From the NCBI RefSeq assembly GCF_018403265.1, contig NZ_BOSI01000001.1, positions 1,426,001 through 1,490,000 on the forward strand: 64,000 nucleotides of DNA. The letters run 5' to 3'. Made by a program: the position numbers and the translations under genes. Of the stretch, positions 17,882-26,438 are shown in pieces (within the stretch, counting starts at the first letter, position 1; every line of letters begins with the position of its first letter). The notes beneath the pieces were generated by a model, which was not told where the DNA came from, made no database searches, and was given only the letters and a program-made list of their open reading frames with translations. This stretch comes from Paenibacillus sp. J31TS4. GTDB lineage: Bacteria > Bacillota > Bacilli > Paenibacillales > NBRC-103111.

Positions 17882-19084
17882 TTATTTCCCTTTCTTACTA
17901 ATCCATACTTTTTCTTTATTGCTGTCCAAGACCAAGGCAATTTGCTTTCCAGATTTATTAATCTCATCAATGACGTTCTTGTCCTGACTGAAGCAGATCC
18001 ATCCCGAAGCTGGTCCTTCCTGATCCAACCAAAGGGAAACCAGGTCTTCTTTGATGTAAATTCCATTCCAAGGATACATGCTCAATAACATCCGCATAGC
18101 TGCTGTATCATGAACCTTCGCTCCTTCGTTGGTTACGCTGATGTGATAAGCTAACACATAATCGGTGAAGACCGAAGTATCCGGACGTTTGATCGCATCT
18201 TTGAACATGTCATACTGGTAACTCGACGAATCAGTCATATCGACCACCAGAACCTGGTCGATGACCATTTTTATATCGTTTGCAATATACGCTTCCAGCG
18301 GAAGAGGGACGATTTTAAATCCCCACATCGTTTCTGTGTTAGTCCCTGTAAGAGCAATTTCCGCCGCACTCTGCGCCGCCTTGTCCACCTCCAGCTTTTT
18401 CCCACTGTTCAGCGACAGAATGCGCTCAATGATCGTCACGCTCTGAGCCCGCGTCGTCGTCTCCTCCAAGCCGAGCTCTCCTCCAGCCAAGCCCTGCATC
18501 AAGCCGCGCTTGGTCGCATTGAACACGAACGACTTGTCGTCCATCTGCATGGCCGGATTCTGCAACAGCTTATCTGTAGCACGGACAGCAATCCGGGCCA
18601 TTTCTTGGCGCGTGATCGGGGTATTCCAATCACCGGTTGTAAAGTCATGATACCGGTGAATATTTGCATTTACGGCCGCGTTCACATAAGGGACATACCA
18701 GTCCTTTGCCGTGCCGGACGTTACGGAAAGGTTCATGGCGGTCGCCGCCATTTTCAAAAACTCCGCTCGGGTGACGAGTCCTTCCGGACGGAACGAGCCG
18801 TCCTCGTACCCGTCTACATAGCCTTTGCGCGCCGCTTCCGTAATCGCTGACTTCGCCCAATGGGATTCCGTATCGCGGAACGAAATGGTCTCAAGTGCTG
18901 CCCGTACACTGGTTCCCGAAGCATTTCCTGCTCCGGCGGCAGTACCGCGGGAAGCGGCCACGCCGGCCTCTTTTTCCGCCTGCACCGGCAGTTCTCCCAG
19001 CGCCAGGACTGACGCGCCCACAAGCGCTACTCCTATGCCCAGGCTGACCAGCAAAGTATTGGCAGTTCTCTTGTCTCTCTTCAT
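17882..19084 (-). CDS. S-layer homology (SLH) domain protein
   Basis: This 400-residue exported protein has a signal peptide (cleavage near VQA-EK, about residue 36). Three SLH modules follow: FRDTESHWAKSAITEAA with EDGSFRPEGLVTRAEF (about 70-118), a divergent second (WYVPYVNAAVNANIH, ITRQEMARIAVRA) and a third (KRGLMQGLAGGELGLE, TTRAQSVTIIERIL). SLH triplets bind pyruvylated wall polysaccharide in Gram-positive bacteria. The last 170 residues match no family I recognise. AAGGGG precedes the ATG. As first gene ahead of the giant protein, it probably tethers or scaffolds it. Its leader holds a terminator and a short ORF. Base composition is more AT-rich than neighbours. Confidence 0.88.
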   Translation of the reverse strand: MKRDKRTANTLLVSLGIGVALVGASVLALGELPVQAEKEAGVAASRGTAAGAGNASGTSVRAALETISFRDTESHWAKSAITEAARKGYVDGYEDGSFRPEGLVTRAEFLKMAATAMNLSVTSGTAKDWYVPYVNAAVNANIHRYHDFTTGDWNTPITRQEMARIAVRATDKLLQNPAMQMDDKSFVFNATKRGLMQGLAGGELGLEETTTRAQSVTIIERILSLNSGKKLEVDKAAQSAAEIALTGTNTETMWGFKIVPLPLEAYIANDIKMVIDQVLVVDMTDSSSYQYDMFKDAIKRPDTSVFTDYVLAYHISVTNEGAKVHDTAAMRMLLSMYPWNGIYIKEDLVSLWLDQEGPASGWICFSQDKNVIDEINKSGKQIALVLDSNKEKVWISKKGK

Positions 19085-19118
19085 CGTTCGACGACCCCTT
19101 TATATGTAAATAGTTTTA

Positions 19119-19157
19119 CTAGATGGTAGAATCATCCAGACTTTGCCAGTATGCCAT
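19119..19157 (-). CDS. Putative 12-codon leader ORF upstream of SLH gene
   Basis: ATG at 19157 is preceded by a strong AGGAGGGG and encodes MAYWQSLDDSTI, then TAG. It lies between the leader terminator and the SLH gene and stops 34 nt before that start codon. It could be a regulatory upstream ORF; translation is not shown by sequence alone. Confidence 0.4.
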   Translation of the reverse strand: MAYWQSLDDSTI

Positions 19158-19180
19158 GTCCCCTCCTGGCTGTCTATCCG

Positions 19181-19229
19181 AACAAACAAAAAACACCGCC
19201 CCTTCCTCGGTAGAGAAAAGGGCGGTGCT
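19181..19229 (-). terminator. Intrinsic terminator inside the SLH operon leader (attenuator candidate)
   Basis: On the minus strand, CACCGCCCTT (19218-19227) pairs with AAGGGGCGGTG (19194-19204, one bulge) and is followed by TTTTTTGTTTGTT. It starts roughly 15 nt downstream of the predicted start site for the SLH operon, so transcripts would often stop unless read-through is allowed. Confidence 0.75.
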
Positions 19230-19250
19230 TCCGCTCGCTTTGTTAAGCCA

Positions 19251-19279
19251 ATTGTAGGCGACAATGCCAAACTTTTCAA
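19251..19279 (-). promoter_or_regulatory. Sigma-A promoter for the SLH/giant-protein operon
   Basis: On the minus strand, TTGAAA (19274-19279), a 17-nt spacer and TACAAT (19251-19256) are near consensus. Within the 19085-19412 gap this faces left; the topB promoter faces right. Confidence 0.65.
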
Positions 19280-19332
19280 GAGAAACTTTCCTTCGCTTCC
19301 TCCCTAGTGCCCGCTCTTGGGCGGAGCGCGGG

Positions 19333-19362
19333 TTGTTCAAATCGCGCCGCCTTTGCTAAAAT
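19333..19362 (+). promoter_or_regulatory. Promoter for topB
   Basis: TTGTTC (19333-19338), an 18-nt spacer and TGC-TAAAAT (19357-19362) give a promoter with an extended -10, about 50 nt upstream of topB. Confidence 0.6.
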
Positions 19363-19412
19363 GAGCGAATACCGAGTTACTTTATGCCTGTACGTTAAGG
19401 AGATCTTACTCA

Positions 19413-21545
19413 ATGAAAACGTTAGTCTTAGCCGAAAAACCGAGTGTCGCCAAAGAGCTCGCCCGGGTCCTCGGCTCCCCCAACAAGCAAAAATCGTATT
19501 ATGAAGGCCCCCGCTACGTCGTGACTTGGGCGCTCGGGCATCTCGTCACGCTGGCCGAGCCGGAGGATTACAGCCCCGCTTACAAGACGTGGAAGCTCGA
19601 AGACCTGCCGCTCGTTCCCGAGCGGATGAAGCTGAAGGTCATCAAGGAAACGTCCCATCAATACCGCGCCATTGAGCAGCTCTGCAAGCGCAAGGATATC
19701 GGCGAGCTCGTTATCGCGACGGACGCCGGACGGGAGGGTGAGCTGGTCGCCCGCTGGATTATGGAGATGGTGCACTGGCGCAAGCCGTTCAAACGGCTGT
19801 GGATTTCCTCGCAGACCGACCGGGCCATCCGGGAAGGCTTCGAGCAGCTGAAGCCGGGCGAAGCCTACAACCGGCTGTACCAATCCGCCGTCTGCCGGGC
19901 AGAGGCCGATTGGCTCATCGGGCTCAACATTACCCGGGCGCTGACGACCAAATACGACGCCCAGCTGTCTGCGGGCCGGGTACAGACGCCGACGCTGGCG
20001 ATGCTGATCCGCCGCGAGACGGAGATCCGGCAGTTCCGTCCGGCCGAATATTGGACGCTGACCGCCGATCTCGGCTCGTTCCAGGTCCAATGGCGGCATC
20101 GCGGCACGAACGACGCCCGGCTGTTCGACCAGGAGGGAATGAACCGAATTCTCGAAAAGCTCGGGGGCAAGCCGGCGCGCGTCGCCTCCGTGAAAAAAAC
20201 CGAGAAGGCCGTCCCTCCCCCACTCGCTTACGATTTGACGGAACTGCAGCGGGACGCCAACAAACGGTACGGCTTCTCCGCCAAGCAGACGTCGAATCTG
20301 CTGCAGCGCCTGTACGAGCAGTATAAGCTGGTTACTTATCCGCGAACGGACTCCCGTTACCTTCCTTCCGACATGGCCGCGACGTTCAAAAGCCGGCTGC
20401 AGAGCGTCCAGACGGGGCCGTATGCGCCTATCGTCCGCGACCTGCTGCGCAAGCCGCTTCCGATCACCAAACGGATCGTCGACGACAGCAAGGTAAGCGA
20501 CCACCATGCCATTATCCCCACGGAGCAGCCGCTCCTCCTGCACCTGCTGTCGACGGATGAGCGCAGGCTCTACGATCTGATCGTGCGGCGCTTCCTTGCC
20601 CTGTTCGCCCCGCCCTCCCGGTATGACCAGACGGCGGTTCAGCTCGAGATTGGCGGGGAGCTGTTCACCGCTTCCGGCCAGGTCGTGAAGGAGGAGGGCT
20701 GGAAGGCGGTCTACGGTGCGGCCGGCTGGGACGACCAGGACGAGGAGGACCGCGATCCGAACGCCGAGGAGCCGGCCGCGGTCCAGAAGCTTCCGGAGCT
20801 GACCGTAAACGAGACGCTCGCGGTCCGCAAGCTGAACAAGCGCAGCCAGATGACGCGCCCGCCAGCCCGCCTGACGGAGGCCGGTCTGCTGACGCATATG
20901 GAGAAGCATAACCTCGGTACACCGGCCACCCGGGCGGATATTATTGAGAAGCTCCTCGGCTCCGATACGATTGAGCGGCAGGGCAGCCACCTGTCTCCTA
21001 CCGGCAAAGGGTGGCAGCTCATCGAGCTCGTCGCCGAAGAGCTCCGGTCGCCGGAGCTGACCGCCGAATGGGAACGCCAGCTGGAGCAGATTGCCAAAGG
21101 GAGCGGGGCGATGGAGACGTTCCTCGCCGGCATCCGACGGGAGGCGGAACGCATGGTCCGGGAGGTCAAAGCGAGCGAGGCGGTCTACAAGCCGCATAAC
21201 CTCACCGGCAAAAAATGCCCGGACTGCGGGGAGCCGCTCCTGGAGCGAAACACAAAACGGGGCAAACTGCTGGCCTGCTCAAGCCGGGACTGCTCGTACC
21301 GGCGGGACGCCGAGCCTCCGGTCAGCAACCGGCGCTGCCCGCAGTGCCATAAAAAAATGGAGCTTCACACCGGCAAAGCGGGCAAATATGTGCAGTGCCG
21401 GCGCTGCAACATCGTGGAGACACTCAGCAGCGAAGCCCGGAGCGGCAAAGCTTCCCGCGCCATGCTGAAAGAATACACCGACAACAAGCCAATCGGCAAC
21501 AGCCTCGGCGATGCGCTCCGGGCTGCTTTGGAGAAAAAGGAATAG
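19413..21545 (+). CDS. topB: DNA topoisomerase III
   Basis: This 710-residue type IA topoisomerase relaxes and decatenates DNA by single-strand passage. The Toprim domain begins LVLAEKPSVAKELARVLG and contains DAGREGELVARWI. The active-site tyrosine is Tyr309 in VTYPRTDSRYLP. QLSAGRVQTPTLAML and TRADIIEKLL are family landmarks. The C-terminus has zinc-ribbon-like Cys pairs (CPDCGEPL, CSSRDCSY, CPQCHKKM, CRRC, about residues 600-670), which are not in every TopB. AAGGAGATC precedes the ATG. It is a single gene between its promoter and a terminator. Confidence 0.95.
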   Translation: MKTLVLAEKPSVAKELARVLGSPNKQKSYYEGPRYVVTWALGHLVTLAEPEDYSPAYKTWKLEDLPLVPERMKLKVIKETSHQYRAIEQLCKRKDIGELVIATDAGREGELVARWIMEMVHWRKPFKRLWISSQTDRAIREGFEQLKPGEAYNRLYQSAVCRAEADWLIGLNITRALTTKYDAQLSAGRVQTPTLAMLIRRETEIRQFRPAEYWTLTADLGSFQVQWRHRGTNDARLFDQEGMNRILEKLGGKPARVASVKKTEKAVPPPLAYDLTELQRDANKRYGFSAKQTSNLLQRLYEQYKLVTYPRTDSRYLPSDMAATFKSRLQSVQTGPYAPIVRDLLRKPLPITKRIVDDSKVSDHHAIIPTEQPLLLHLLSTDERRLYDLIVRRFLALFAPPSRYDQTAVQLEIGGELFTASGQVVKEEGWKAVYGAAGWDDQDEEDRDPNAEEPAAVQKLPELTVNETLAVRKLNKRSQMTRPPARLTEAGLLTHMEKHNLGTPATRADIIEKLLGSDTIERQGSHLSPTGKGWQLIELVAEELRSPELTAEWERQLEQIAKGSGAMETFLAGIRREAERMVREVKASEAVYKPHNLTGKKCPDCGEPLLERNTKRGKLLACSSRDCSYRRDAEPPVSNRRCPQCHKKMELHTGKAGKYVQCRRCNIVETLSSEARSGKASRAMLKEYTDNKPIGNSLGDALRAALEKKE

Positions 21546-21552
21546 CTTGCAT

Positions 21553-21587
21553 GAAAAAAGAAGCGACGCGGTCGCTTCTTTTTTTCT
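21553..21587 (+). terminator. Terminator of topB
   Basis: AGAAGCGAC (21560-21568) pairs with GTCGCTTCT (21571-21579), then a T run. Confidence 0.88.
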
Positions 21588-21655
21588 GCGCAAAGCCCCC
21601 CTGTCAGGACGGGCGGGCGACTACGCAAAATCGTTTGTATGCCGGCACCTCGCAG

Positions 21656-23734
21656 TCAACGCAGAGCCCGCAGCGCCTCGCAAGCGACCGCGAACTCGTC
21701 CTCCAGCCGTTCCACGATCGGACCCGCACCCTCGAGGCAGCCCGCTTTGCCCATCTTCTCCAGCTCGGCGAACAAGCCGGCCAGCCGCTTGACGCCGATG
21801 CTCAGGCTGCTGGACTTGAGAGCGTGGGCCAGCTCCGCGAATTCGGCCGCATTTCCGTTCCCGAATGCCTGCTTCAAGCCTTCCAGCTGAGCCGGCGTCG
21901 TCTGTTCGTACAGCACGAGCAGCTCCGCCAGGATCGACGTGTCGAGATCCTCGTGCAGCTGCTTCAGCTCGTCGATAATCGACTGGTCGATCACATCGTC
22001 ATTCTCCGGCTTCCCTTTGTCCAGGCCAGCTGCGGTCTCCTGCATCTGCGGGCGGTCGGGCAGCCAGCGGAGCAGAATCGCCCGCAGCGTGGCGATCAGG
22101 ACGGGTTTGGACAGGAAGTCGTCCATGCCGGCCTCCAGACACTTGTCCCGGTCGCCTTGCATCGCGTTCGCCGTCATGGCGAGGATGGGGGTTCGGCGGC
22201 CGTCTCCGCGCCCTCGTTCCAGCTCGCGAATGGCGCGCGTCGCGGAGAAGCCGTCCATAACCGGCATGTGATTGTCCATCAGGACGAGGCCGAATGAATC
22301 CCGCTCGAACGCCCGGACGGCCTCCTCGCCGTTCGCGGCCGTTGTGACGCGGGTCAGGCCGAGCTTCTTGAGCTGCAGGATGGCCACCTGCTGGTTAATC
22401 AGATTGTCCTCGGCAATCAGAATAGGCGTGTCCAGCTGCTTGCTCCGCCGCAGCGCATCCTCCTCGGGAGAGTCCGCAGGCGTCCCCGGCTCGTCCGAGG
22501 AGGACATTCCTGCCTTCTCGAGACGGAGCTCGAACGAGAAGGACGACCCTTCTCCTTCCCGGCTGAGAACGCCGATTCGGCCGCCCATCAGGTCGACCAG
22601 CCGTTTGGAGATCGACAGGCCGAGCCCTGTTCCGCCGAACCGGCGCTTGGTGGACGCATCCACCTGTACGAACGGCTGGAACAGCTTGGCGCTGTCCTCT
22701 TCGGACATGCCGATTCCCGTATCCGTTACCCGCACCTCCACCGTCTCATGCGTCTCGCTTCCCTGCTTGCGGCGGGCCCGTACCGTAATCGAGCCCTTCT
22801 CCGTGAACTTGATGGCGTTGCCGAGCAGATTGAGCAAGATCTGCCGAATCCGGCTCGGGTCGCCCACATAGCTTCCCCACAGCTCACGATCCACTTCGAG
22901 CTGAACGGTGTTCTTCCGTTCGGCCGCCCGGCTGTCGAGCAGCTCCAGGACGCCGTCCAGCAGCTCGTGAAGCTGAAACGGGGTATGCTCGAGCTGCATT
23001 TTGCCAGCCTCGATTTTGGACAAATCAAGAATATCATTGATAAGCGACAGCAGCAGGTTCGCCGAGTCCAGGATGAGCTTGGTCCACTTCCGCTGCTCGG
23101 GAGGCTGCTCGGACTGCGAGAGCAGCTCCGCCATCCCGATAATGCCGTTCATCGGCGTCCGGATCTCATGACTCATAGTCGCGAGGAACAGGCTTTTGGC
23201 CTGGTTCGCCTGCTCCGCTTCCTCCTTGGACCGCTTGAGCTCGGTATTCGTCTTGGCGAGCGTCCGCTGGACGGAGACCAGCTCGTTGTTCAGAATCGTG
23301 AATTCCTCGTAGGCCCGCTGCTCCTGCTCCAGCGCTCGCAGCCGTTCGGTCGTCAGTGTCTTGATTGTGCCGCGAAGCGACACGATCTGCTCGTTGTTCA
23401 TCCGCATCAGTTCATCGTAGAACTGGTAGTAGACCGAGCTCGTATTCGAGCCCATAATCATAATCTGTTCCTCGAACACGCCTCCGTTGAAATAAAACAA
23501 CCGCGGCCGCCCGTCGATCGTGAGATTGAGCTCCCAGTTGAACAAGGCTTTGTTTTTCTTCAGCTCGCGCAGGAAGTGGCTGAATTTTTGGGCGCTGAGC
23601 TCGTCCAGCACGGTAAAGAAGCCCCCGGGGCCGCTCAGAATAGCGGACAGCTGAAAATCATCTCGCAAGACGCGAAGCACTTCCCCCTTCTCGCTCGACA
23701 ACACCGCCAGGATCGCTTTTTGGTCCTCCATCAC
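21656..23734 (-). CDS. Hybrid sensor histidine kinase with REC and HPt domains
   Basis: This 692-residue soluble kinase has an N-terminal PAS-like region (about 1-120), a coiled coil (about 125-180), HisKA with phospho-acceptor His189 ([10 protein letters not shown]) and HATPase_c ([27 protein letters not shown]). A receiver with Asp487 ([13 protein letters not shown]) and an HPt domain with His637 ([11 protein letters not shown]) follow. No membrane segment is present. The chain His-Asp-His is complete, so phosphate would pass to a response regulator, but none is in this window. Its ATG overlaps the stop of the cobalamin-binding protein by 4 nt, which strongly suggests that protein supplies the input signal. 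Confidence 0.9.
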   Translation of the reverse strand: MMEDQKAILAVLSSEKGEVLRVLRDDFQLSAILSGPGGFFTVLDELSAQKFSHFLRELKKNKALFNWELNLTIDGRPRLFYFNGGVFEEQIMIMGSNTSSVYYQFYDELMRMNNEQIVSLRGTIKTLTTERLRALEQEQRAYEEFTILNNELVSVQRTLAKTNTELKRSKEEAEQANQAKSLFLATMSHEIRTPMNGIIGMAELLSQSEQPPEQRKWTKLILDSANLLLSLINDILDLSKIEAGKMQLEHTPFQLHELLDGVLELLDSRAAERKNTVQLEVDRELWGSYVGDPSRIRQILLNLLGNAIKFTEKGSITVRARRKQGSETHETVEVRVTDTGIGMSEEDSAKLFQPFVQVDASTKRRFGGTGLGLSISKRLVDLMGGRIGVLSREGEGSSFSFELRLEKAGMSSSDEPGTPADSPEEDALRRSKQLDTPILIAEDNLINQQVAILQLKKLGLTRVTTAANGEEAVRAFERDSFGLVLMDNHMPVMDGFSATRAIRELERGRGDGRRTPILAMTANAMQGDRDKCLEAGMDDFLSKPVLIATLRAILLRWLPDRPQMQETAAGLDKGKPENDDVIDQSIIDELKQLHEDLDTSILAELLVLYEQTTPAQLEGLKQAFGNGNAAEFAELAHALKSSSLSIGVKRLAGLFAELEKMGKAGCLEGAGPIVERLEDEFAVACEALRALR

Positions 23735-24837
23735 TTGGCAGACTCCTCAAGCTCCGGGCTGGAGGCGGAGAATGCCAGCAGGCGCCGGGCCTCCTGGATC
23801 GCTGCATCCGCATCCGGTGCGTATCCGTCTGCGCCCACCTGCTTCCATAGCTCGCGGTCGATGTTGAAGGGCAGGCCGCCTACTAAAACAGTCAGCGAGC
23901 CCAGCTCGTCCGTCTCGCGGATCGAAGCGATCAGCTCCTTGACCTGGTGAACATGGTAAGTCATCGTGGCCGAGATCGCCAGCACATTCGCCTCGCGCTT
24001 CTTCACTTCCGCCACGATACTGCGGGTCGGCACGTTGGCCCCGAGGTAATACGTATCCCAGCCGTCCATCTCGAAGTAATCCGCCAGCATCCGCAGGCCG
24101 ATCTCATGCAGCTCCTCGCCGATGCAGGTAGCCACCAGCCGGTACCCGCTGCGCACTCCGGAGAAAATATACGGAAACAGCTGCGACATTATTAGCTGCG
24201 TGGCGGCCGAGCAGTAATGCTCCTGGGCCACGTTGATCTTGTTCGTTTGCCACAGCCGGCCGACCTCGTACTGCGACGCCTGGAAAATATAGCGGTAGAT
24301 ATCCCGAATGGGCCGGCCGTTCTCGACGAGCCGCATGACGGTAACGGAAGCGGTCCGCCGGTCGCCCTCCAGAAGTGCATTGTGATAAGCACGTGCTTCC
24401 TCCGCGAGCGGACTCTCGTCGGCCAGGAAAGTCTCCAGCTCGAGCGGGAGCCCCTCCACCTGGCTCAGGCCGAGCTCCACGTACGGCTCTATAAGCTGAT
24501 AGACTTCATCGCCCAGCTCTTCGCGGACCGTTTCTCCGATCAGCCTCAAATTAACCGCCACGTCATCCGCGCTTACATGATACCCCGCCAGCAGCACCTT
24601 GAGCCACGAGATGTAGCTCGCAAACAGCTTGGGGCTCTGGATCATCAGGCTTTCGGCCAAATAGTTGAGGTTAAAGACGGTGTCTTCCATAGTTCGTCTG
24701 CGACCGTTCGGCCCGAACCGGCCCATGAGCTCCGGCTGCATCTCGTAGGTCTCTCGCGTGACGCGTTCTGCGAACTCCCCCGCCTTGCTCTTGATCGCCA
24801 GCCCTGTCTGCTTATATCGATCGTTTCCTTCGTTCAT
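23731..24837 (-). CDS. Stand-alone cobalamin-binding protein with CarH-type photosensor motifs
   Basis: This 368-residue protein has an all-helical N-terminus (about 1-140) of unknown type, a B12-binding four-helix module (about 150-235) and a Rossmann B12 domain (about 238-360). Glu242-x-His244-x-x-Gly (ELHEIG) matches the lower-ligand motif, so base-off binding is likely. Trp196-x9-Glu206-His207 ([12 protein letters not shown]) matches the upper-face motif that distinguishes light-sensing CarH/LitR from corrinoid methyltransferase proteins. The MerR DNA-binding domain of CarH is absent. The overlapping kinase gene suggests signalling by protein contact. The ATG follows AAGGAGTTGAG. Light sensing is inference; redox or ligand sensing remain alternatives. 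Confidence 0.85.
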   Translation of the reverse strand: MNEGNDRYKQTGLAIKSKAGEFAERVTRETYEMQPELMGRFGPNGRRRTMEDTVFNLNYLAESLMIQSPKLFASYISWLKVLLAGYHVSADDVAVNLRLIGETVREELGDEVYQLIEPYVELGLSQVEGLPLELETFLADESPLAEEARAYHNALLEGDRRTASVTVMRLVENGRPIRDIYRYIFQASQYEVGRLWQTNKINVAQEHYCSAATQLIMSQLFPYIFSGVRSGYRLVATCIGEELHEIGLRMLADYFEMDGWDTYYLGANVPTRSIVAEVKKREANVLAISATMTYHVHQVKELIASIRETDELGSLTVLVGGLPFNIDRELWKQVGADGYAPDADAAIQEARRLLAFSASSPELEESAK

Positions 24838-24967
24838 GTCCTCAACTCCTTCAGCGGCCCGCTGGCCGGCTGTTCGATTGGATTGCCGTCCGTACCTGGT
24901 CGTCAGGCTGGACGTCCATTCTGCTTATCTTTGCTATAGATGTCTATGAATTCATTTATCCATGCCT

Positions 24968-25004
24968 CTAGAGAGACAGCTACTTTCTAGGGAATTCTCT
25001 CTAG
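24968..25004 (-). repeat. 9-bp inverted repeat in the B12/kinase operon leader
   Basis: CTAGAGAGA (24968-24976) and TCTCTCTAG (24996-25004) form a perfect inverted repeat with a 19-nt centre. It falls just downstream of the predicted start site, so it could be an operator or an RNA hairpin. I see no B12-box, so it is not a recognisable cobalamin riboswitch. Confidence 0.6.
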
Positions 25005-25025
25005 TTTTCTACCCATACTCCTTAT

Positions 25026-25034
25026 AGTATAACA
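25026..25034 (-). promoter_or_regulatory. Extended -10 promoter for the B12/kinase operon
   Basis: On the minus strand TGT-TATACT (hexamer 25026-25031) is an extended -10 element without a clear -35. The leader would be about 180 nt. The 24838-25214 gap holds this promoter, the inverted repeat at 24968-25004 and the hydrolase ribosome site; I see no gene in it. Confidence 0.45.
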
Positions 25035-25214
25035 AACCTGAGAATAATATTGGCTTTCGACGCCCAGTTTCCCTTTTTCTGTATCCTGTCCCGCCAAAGG
25101 AAGAAACAAAAAAAAAGATCCCGGACGATTCGCAAAAATGTGGGTAAGACGGTACACTATATAAGAAGAAGCTCCAACGAAGGGCAGAACGAAACGAGAA
25201 AAGAGGGGGATCCG

Positions 25215-26267
25215 ATGTCGGGTTGGAAACTTGCGGGATGGATAGGGGCGGCCGGCGCGGCCGCGGTTGCCGCCGGCGCGGCGGTCGTCTGGAAGATCAC
25301 GGTCAAGAGCCAAACGCCGATGCGCCGGCCCATGATCGGGCTGCCCCCGGAGCCTTACGAAGCCGTCTCGTTCCCAAGCGGCGGCGCCACGCTCAAGGGC
25401 TGGTTCGTCCCGCCCAAGACTGGATCCGCATCCGGCGAGGGCGCCAGGCATCCGCTCATGATCGTCGTTCACGGCTGGGGCTCGAACAAGTCGCGGGTGC
25501 TGCGGTATACGGACCGGCTGTATAACGAAGGATACGCGCTCCTGCTCTTCGACGCGCGAAGCCATGGGGACAGCGACGAACATCCGACGCCGACCGGCCT
25601 CACGTTCCGTGACGACGTGCTTGCAGCTATCGCTTACGCCCGCTCCCGCGAGGATGTCGATCCCGAGCGGATCGGCCTGCTCGGCCATTCGATGGGCGGC
25701 TACGGCAGCCTGCTCGCACTCGGCAAGCAGGCTCCGGTCCAGGCGGTGGTCACGGACTCCATGCCGGTTCAACTCGATACCGTCGTCCGCGCCGAGCTGA
25801 AGCGGCGGAGAATGCCCGCCTTCCCGCTGTCCTCGGTTATTCCCCGAGTCGTCTACCTGCGCAGCGGCATTACAAGGCGCAACCTGCATGAGCTGGACGT
25901 CGTCGCGGCCGTCCGCTCCTCCCGGACACCCGTCCTGCTCGTGCATTCCACGGGCGACATGTTCATCCCTTCGAGCGAGCTCGACTATCTGGTGGCCGGA
26001 GCGGAGCGGCCCGGGCTCGCCCATCTGTTCGTGAGCAGCGAGGGGCACAGCAGCTCGGAGACCGACTCCCGCTTCTGGGAGCAGGTGCTCCCCTTTCTGC
26101 GCCAGCATGTGCTGAAGCAGCAGGTGCCGGCAGGCGAGGGTCGGCCCGCTTACCTGTCCGCCCAGCGCAGAGGCCCCGCCTCCGCCCCCCCGCAGACCGC
26201 GCCAGCCGCGGAGACGGCGGCCGACGTGCCGGTTCCCGCCCCGCTCATCCCGGGCGAGAGCGGGTAG
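25215..26267 (+). CDS. Membrane-anchored alpha/beta hydrolase
   Basis: This 350-residue protein has an N-terminal Ala/Gly-rich membrane segment (about residues 5-27), then an alpha/beta hydrolase fold. The oxyanion segment is VVHGWGSNKS. The nucleophile elbow is GHSMGGYG with Ser159. HSTGDMFIP and SEGHSSSE carry the likely Asp and His. It resembles the DUF1749/YqkD-like serine aminopeptidase group; the substrate is unknown. The C-terminal 50 residues are Pro/Ala-rich and disordered. The start at 25215 follows AAGAGGGGGA; the open frame upstream is not needed. Confidence 0.85.
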   Translation: MSGWKLAGWIGAAGAAAVAAGAAVVWKITVKSQTPMRRPMIGLPPEPYEAVSFPSGGATLKGWFVPPKTGSASGEGARHPLMIVVHGWGSNKSRVLRYTDRLYNEGYALLLFDARSHGDSDEHPTPTGLTFRDDVLAAIAYARSREDVDPERIGLLGHSMGGYGSLLALGKQAPVQAVVTDSMPVQLDTVVRAELKRRRMPAFPLSSVIPRVVYLRSGITRRNLHELDVVAAVRSSRTPVLLVHSTGDMFIPSSELDYLVAGAERPGLAHLFVSSEGHSSSETDSRFWEQVLPFLRQHVLKQQVPAGEGRPAYLSAQRRGPASAPPQTAPAAETAADVPVPAPLIPGESG

Positions 26268-26296
26268 CCAGCGCCTGCGCCTTCCCCAGCACGCAG

Positions 26297-26336
26297 CAAA
26301 GCCGTCCGTCCGGCATCCGCCGGCGGACGGCTTTGT
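26297..26336. terminator. Weak bidirectional hairpin between convergent genes
   Basis: AAAGCCGTCCG pairs with CGGACGGCTTT around an inner GCCGGC-type stem. The T tails are short, so efficiency is uncertain. Confidence 0.5.
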
Positions 26337-26438
26337 GCTGTGCTGAGGCTGTACGGAGCGAACGTGCCGACGCGGCACGCGGAGCTTCTCCGGCGCGTCG
26401 CTTAGCTAGCCCGCATAGCGGCGGCAGACCTGTTTGCT

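Noticed and set aside
19085-19260. c-di-GMP riboswitch ahead of the SLH gene
   Set aside because: Neither class I core motifs nor the tetraloop-receptor elements are visible; only a terminator hairpin and a short ORF are seen.
19428-21197. 589-codon open frame antisense to topB
   Set aside because: topB is unmistakable on the other strand; the antisense product is low-information Arg/Leu/Gly sequence.
23731-24837. Corrinoid methyltransferase (MtaC/MtbC type) for the cobalamin-binding protein
   Set aside because: No methyltransferase partner is present, and W-x9-EH plus kinase coupling favour a sensor.
24838-25040. Cobalamin riboswitch ahead of the B12-binding protein
   Set aside because: No B12 box or conserved core could be found on either strand; only a simple inverted repeat is there.
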